From NCBI RefSeq assembly GCF_000430665.1, contig NZ_AUML01000039.1:1-46359 (forward strand): DNA of 46,359 bases, written 5' to 3'. A program made the translations under genes and the position numbers. Position 1 is the first letter of the stretch, and every line of letters starts with the position of its first letter. The notes beneath the pieces were generated by a model, which was not told the origin of the DNA, did no database searches, and worked only from the letters and a program-made list of their open reading frames with translations. Positions 44,463 through 46,359 of the stretch are shown piece by piece. The DNA is from Aquimarina muelleri DSM 19832. GTDB taxonomy: Bacteria; Bacteroidota; Bacteroidia; Flavobacteriales; Flavobacteriaceae.

Positions 44463-45566
44463 ATGGATATTAAAAAACTTCAGGCTTTACTTGCCCTTAA
44501 AAAAGTATCAAATCTTGGGGATAGTTCTATTAAAAAACTAATACGTGAGGTTGGTAGTGCCGAAGAAGTTTTGAAAGAAAAACCTAGCAATCTTCTTAAG
44601 ATTGATGGTATAGGAAAAGTAAAAATTAAAGATATTTATAATCCTGACCATTATAAAGCTGCAGAAAGTGAGCTAAGATTTGTCGAAGAAAATTCGATAA
44701 ACTGTTTGGTTTATGATGAGGTAGAATATCCTGAAAAATTAAAACATTGTATCGATAGCCCTGTAGTTATGTTTGGTTCTGGAAATATAGACCTTAAAAA
44801 CAAAAAAATAGTAAGTATTGTCGGCACAAGACAAGTTACAAGCTATGGTGTGCAGTTTTGCGAAGAACTTATAGAAACATTAGCGCCTATAGATCCTGTT
44901 ATAATTTCTGGTTTTGCTTATGGTGTAGATATTACGGCACAACGCGCTGCGGTAAAAAACAACTTACAAACTATTGGTTGTTTGGCGCATGGTCTAAATC
45001 AAATATACCCTAAAGTACACAAAAAATATGTTGCTCAAATTGAAGAAAATGGTGGGTTTTTTACTGATTTTTGGAGTACTGATACATTTGATCGCAAAAA
45101 TTTTTTAGGACGAAACAGGATAATTGCAGGGCTTAGCGAAGCTACAATTGTGATTGAAAGTGCAGATAAAGGAGGGTCATTGGTTACTGCAGATATAGCT
45201 AATTCGTATAATCGAGACGTGTTTGCTGTGCCAGGCAGAGCCTATGACCCTTATAGTAAAGGTTGCAATATGCTGATTAAAACACAAAAAGCGCACATGC
45301 TTACCAGTGCAGCCGATCTAATCTATATGCTTAATTGGGAGCTTGATCAAAAAGAACAGCCTGTTGTGCAGAAAAAACTGTTTGTTGAATTAGATGAACA
45401 TGAAAAAAAGGTATATAATTTTTTAAATAATAATGGTAAAGAGGTATTAGACATTATTGCTTTACAATGTAATATACCTACTTTTAAAGTCGCTTCTGTT
45501 TTGCTTAATATGGAGCTTAAAGGTGTTGTAAAGCCTTTGCCAGGTAAATTATTTGAAGCAATTTAG
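44463..45566 (+). CDS. dprA: DNA-processing protein DprA
   Basis: DprA binds incoming single-stranded DNA and loads RecA during natural transformation. The 367-residue protein has an N-terminal helix-hairpin-helix region (about 1-65, LLKIDGIGKVKIKDI). The Rossmann-like core follows with SIVGTRQVTSYGVQF, ISGFAYGVDITAQRAA, a GLNQIYPKVHKKY block, GRNRIIAGLSEATIVIESAD, KGGSLVTADIA and AVPGRAYDPYSKGCN. A C-terminal winged-helix DML1-like domain completes it. Length is normal. It is divergent from the HU/SPOR gene. Confidence 0.96.
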   Translation: MDIKKLQALLALKKVSNLGDSSIKKLIREVGSAEEVLKEKPSNLLKIDGIGKVKIKDIYNPDHYKAAESELRFVEENSINCLVYDEVEYPEKLKHCIDSPVVMFGSGNIDLKNKKIVSIVGTRQVTSYGVQFCEELIETLAPIDPVIISGFAYGVDITAQRAAVKNNLQTIGCLAHGLNQIYPKVHKKYVAQIEENGGFFTDFWSTDTFDRKNFLGRNRIIAGLSEATIVIESADKGGSLVTADIANSYNRDVFAVPGRAYDPYSKGCNMLIKTQKAHMLTSAADLIYMLNWELDQKEQPVVQKKLFVELDEHEKKVYNFLNNNGKEVLDIIALQCNIPTFKVASVLLNMELKGVVKPLPGKLFEAI

Positions 45567-45599
45567 AAGTTAAAAAGTAGCATTGTAAAGAGGGTAATA

Positions 45600-45824
45600 C
45601 TATTTACTTTCCTTTTTTAATTCTAGATCTCCGCATACATATTCCAGTAGTTCGCAAGCATCTACTTCTATTGCCATTGCAATTAGATAAAGCTCGTCTG
45701 CTCTCAATTTAGTTTTTTCATTTATAGAAAGTTCACTCAATCTTTGCTTATTTATTCCTGTTCTTCTAGATACCTGTGATTTATTCACGGCTTTTCTTTT
45801 CAAGAAAGTTCCAAGTTTTGTCAT
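45600..45824 (-). CDS. Small XRE-type helix-turn-helix regulator
   Basis: This 74-residue DNA-binding protein starts MTKLGTFLKRKAVNKSQVSR and continues RTGINKQRLSELSINEKTKL. It is a helix-turn-helix of the Cro/C1 type, with ELYLIAMAIEVDACELLEYV as the last helices. I start it at ATG 45824; the frame is open to 45887, but that adds a hydrophobic stretch foreign to such proteins. It is divergent from a broken gene at 45943, with a 9-bp inverted repeat between them, and could repress both. Confidence 0.75.
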   Translation of the reverse strand: MTKLGTFLKRKAVNKSQVSRRTGINKQRLSELSINEKTKLRADELYLIAMAIEVDACELLEYVCGDLELKKESK

Positions 45825-45899
45825 ATAATATATTTTATTCGGTATAATTATATGAATTATTATGACGAATGTAAATAAATTCTTCATTTTATTTTTAAG

Positions 45900-45927
45900 T
45901 TGACAATTTTTTATGTATAATTGTCAA
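45900..45927. promoter_or_regulatory. Inverted repeat between divergent genes, likely regulator operator
   Basis: TTGACAATT (45900-45908) and AATTGTCAA (45919-45927) are perfect 9-bp inverted repeats with a 10-base AT-rich spacer. The half-site distance (about two helical turns) suits a dimeric regulator. The site lies 75 bases upstream of the XRE gene and 15 bases before the start of the interrupted gene. Confidence 0.55.
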
Positions 45928-45942
45928 GAAAATATGTAAAAA

Positions 45943-46005
45943 ATGATTGTAAATACTAAAGAGGAGTATCTCAAAATTCAATTATTGAATCAAAAAGAAC
46001 TACAA
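45943..46005 (+). pseudogene. 5' end of a gene cut by an IS982 element
   Basis: An ATG at 45943 opens the frame MIVNTKEEYLKIQLLNQKEL-Q. It continues only into ACCTGA, which begins the putative IS982 left end at 46006. The 21 codons are charged and look like the helical start of a small regulatory or antitoxin-type protein, but this is too short to identify. The remainder may lie beyond the IS, outside the window. Confidence 0.45.
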
Positions 46006-46359
46006 ACCTGAGTTCGACGTAAGAAAAAAGGGTTTTTACTTGTAGAAAAAGCAGAAAAACATTATATTTAAGTATCTAACATTCAAATATTTAAATGAAT
46101 TTCTGCTTATGATTTCTAAAGATAAAATTACTGAAATTTTCTTTTCTATTGATGAATTTTGCAAGGTTTTTAACCCTGCTTTAAAGAAAAGACAGCTTAC
46201 TACAGGAAAAAAGACAAGAAATAGGAAGTTTACCATGTCTGCTAGTGAAATTATAACCATTACTGTTCTATTCCATTGTAGTGGCTATAGAACCTTCAAA
46301 CACTTTTATATTTTTTACGTAAAAGAGCATTTGCAAAGAGAGTTTCCCAATACTGTTTC
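46006..46359 (+). mobile_element. IS982-family insertion sequence, left part
   Basis: It runs from a putative left end (ACCTGAGTTCGACGTAAG at 46006) through the transposase start to the window edge. The left boundary is inferred from where the interrupted frame ends and from general resemblance to IS982 ends. The other end and any target duplication are outside the window. Confidence 0.55.
46109..46359 (+). CDS. IS982-family transposase, N-terminal part (runs off right edge)
   Basis: ATG 46109 opens a frame with no stop to the end of the window (83 codons): MISKDKITEIFFSIDEFCKV, then FNPALKKRQLTTGKKTRNRK, FTMSASEIITITVLFHCSGY and RTFKHFYIFYVKEHLQREFP. This is the N-terminal pattern of IS982 transposases (DFCK.F.P...K..L..G...R.....SE...I...F...GY..FK.FY......L...FP). 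The DDE residues would lie further on. The visible part has no damage, so the element may be active. Confidence 0.8.
   Translation, partial: MISKDKITEIFFSIDEFCKVFNPALKKRQLTTGKKTRNRKFTMSASEIITITVLFHCSGYRTFKHFYIFYVKEHLQREFPNTV

Noticed and set aside
46036..46260. Minus-strand open frame at the right edge
   Set aside because: It is antisense to the IS982 transposase start, whose plus-strand frame has clear family motifs.

Overview
The window is AT-rich chromosomal DNA from a member of the Bacteroidota, most likely a marine Flavobacteriaceae (an Aquimarina-like genus is possible but not shown). The evidence is a type IX secretion/gliding lipoprotein of the SprE/PorW type, GLPGLI-family proteins paired with outer-membrane beta-barrels, an F-ATPase operon that lacks atpD and atpC, several flavobacterial DUF families (DUF6341, DUF6427, DUF4254, DUF4292, DUF5687), TAnnTTTG -7 promoter boxes, and frequent TTG/GTG starts. 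No rRNA, tRNA or CRISPR array was seen.

Layout. 1-2340 is an insertion-sequence graveyard with recognisable pieces of five transposase types (IS1380, IS481, IS200/IS605, IS3, IS1182). 2402-7966 is a polysaccharide operon: a GT26 glycosyltransferase, a WecA/MraY-like initiating transferase, UDP-glucose dehydrogenase, UDP-glucuronate decarboxylase, and a polymerase/ligase. A YefM-YoeB toxin-antitoxin pair follows (8004-8512). 8686-14327 is housekeeping: purD, DUF6341, DUF6427, DUF4254, a GT9 transferase and a PaaE-like ferredoxin reductase. 14528-16700 encodes a DUF5687 ABC exporter.

16500-22315 is the most unusual part. A segment of about 1.7 kb is tandemly duplicated: the 3' end of the ABC ATPase gene, a small peptide gene with a bacteriocin-like leader, a GLPGLI gene, and the 5' end of an outer-membrane receptor gene. 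The outer parts of the two copies are nearly identical. The middle, comprising the peptide core and most of the GLPGLI gene, has diverged strongly. A second GLPGLI/outer-membrane-receptor pair lies at 32017-35504. I infer that the small peptide, the GLPGLI protein and the receptor belong to one functional system.

22546-31518 runs from SprE/PorW through a bactofilin, AtpZ and a four-helix membrane protein into atpB-E-F-H-A-G. An attenuator-like hairpin follows atpE. 35599-42564 is a conserved envelope cluster: a lipoprotein, a flippase, dUTPase, a sugar nucleotidyltransferase, a TPR protein, DUF4292 and an EnvC-like protein. A thioesterase, an HU-CCDC81/SPOR protein and DprA follow. At the right edge an XRE-type regulator faces a gene that appears to be cut after 21 codons by an IS982-family element running out of the window.
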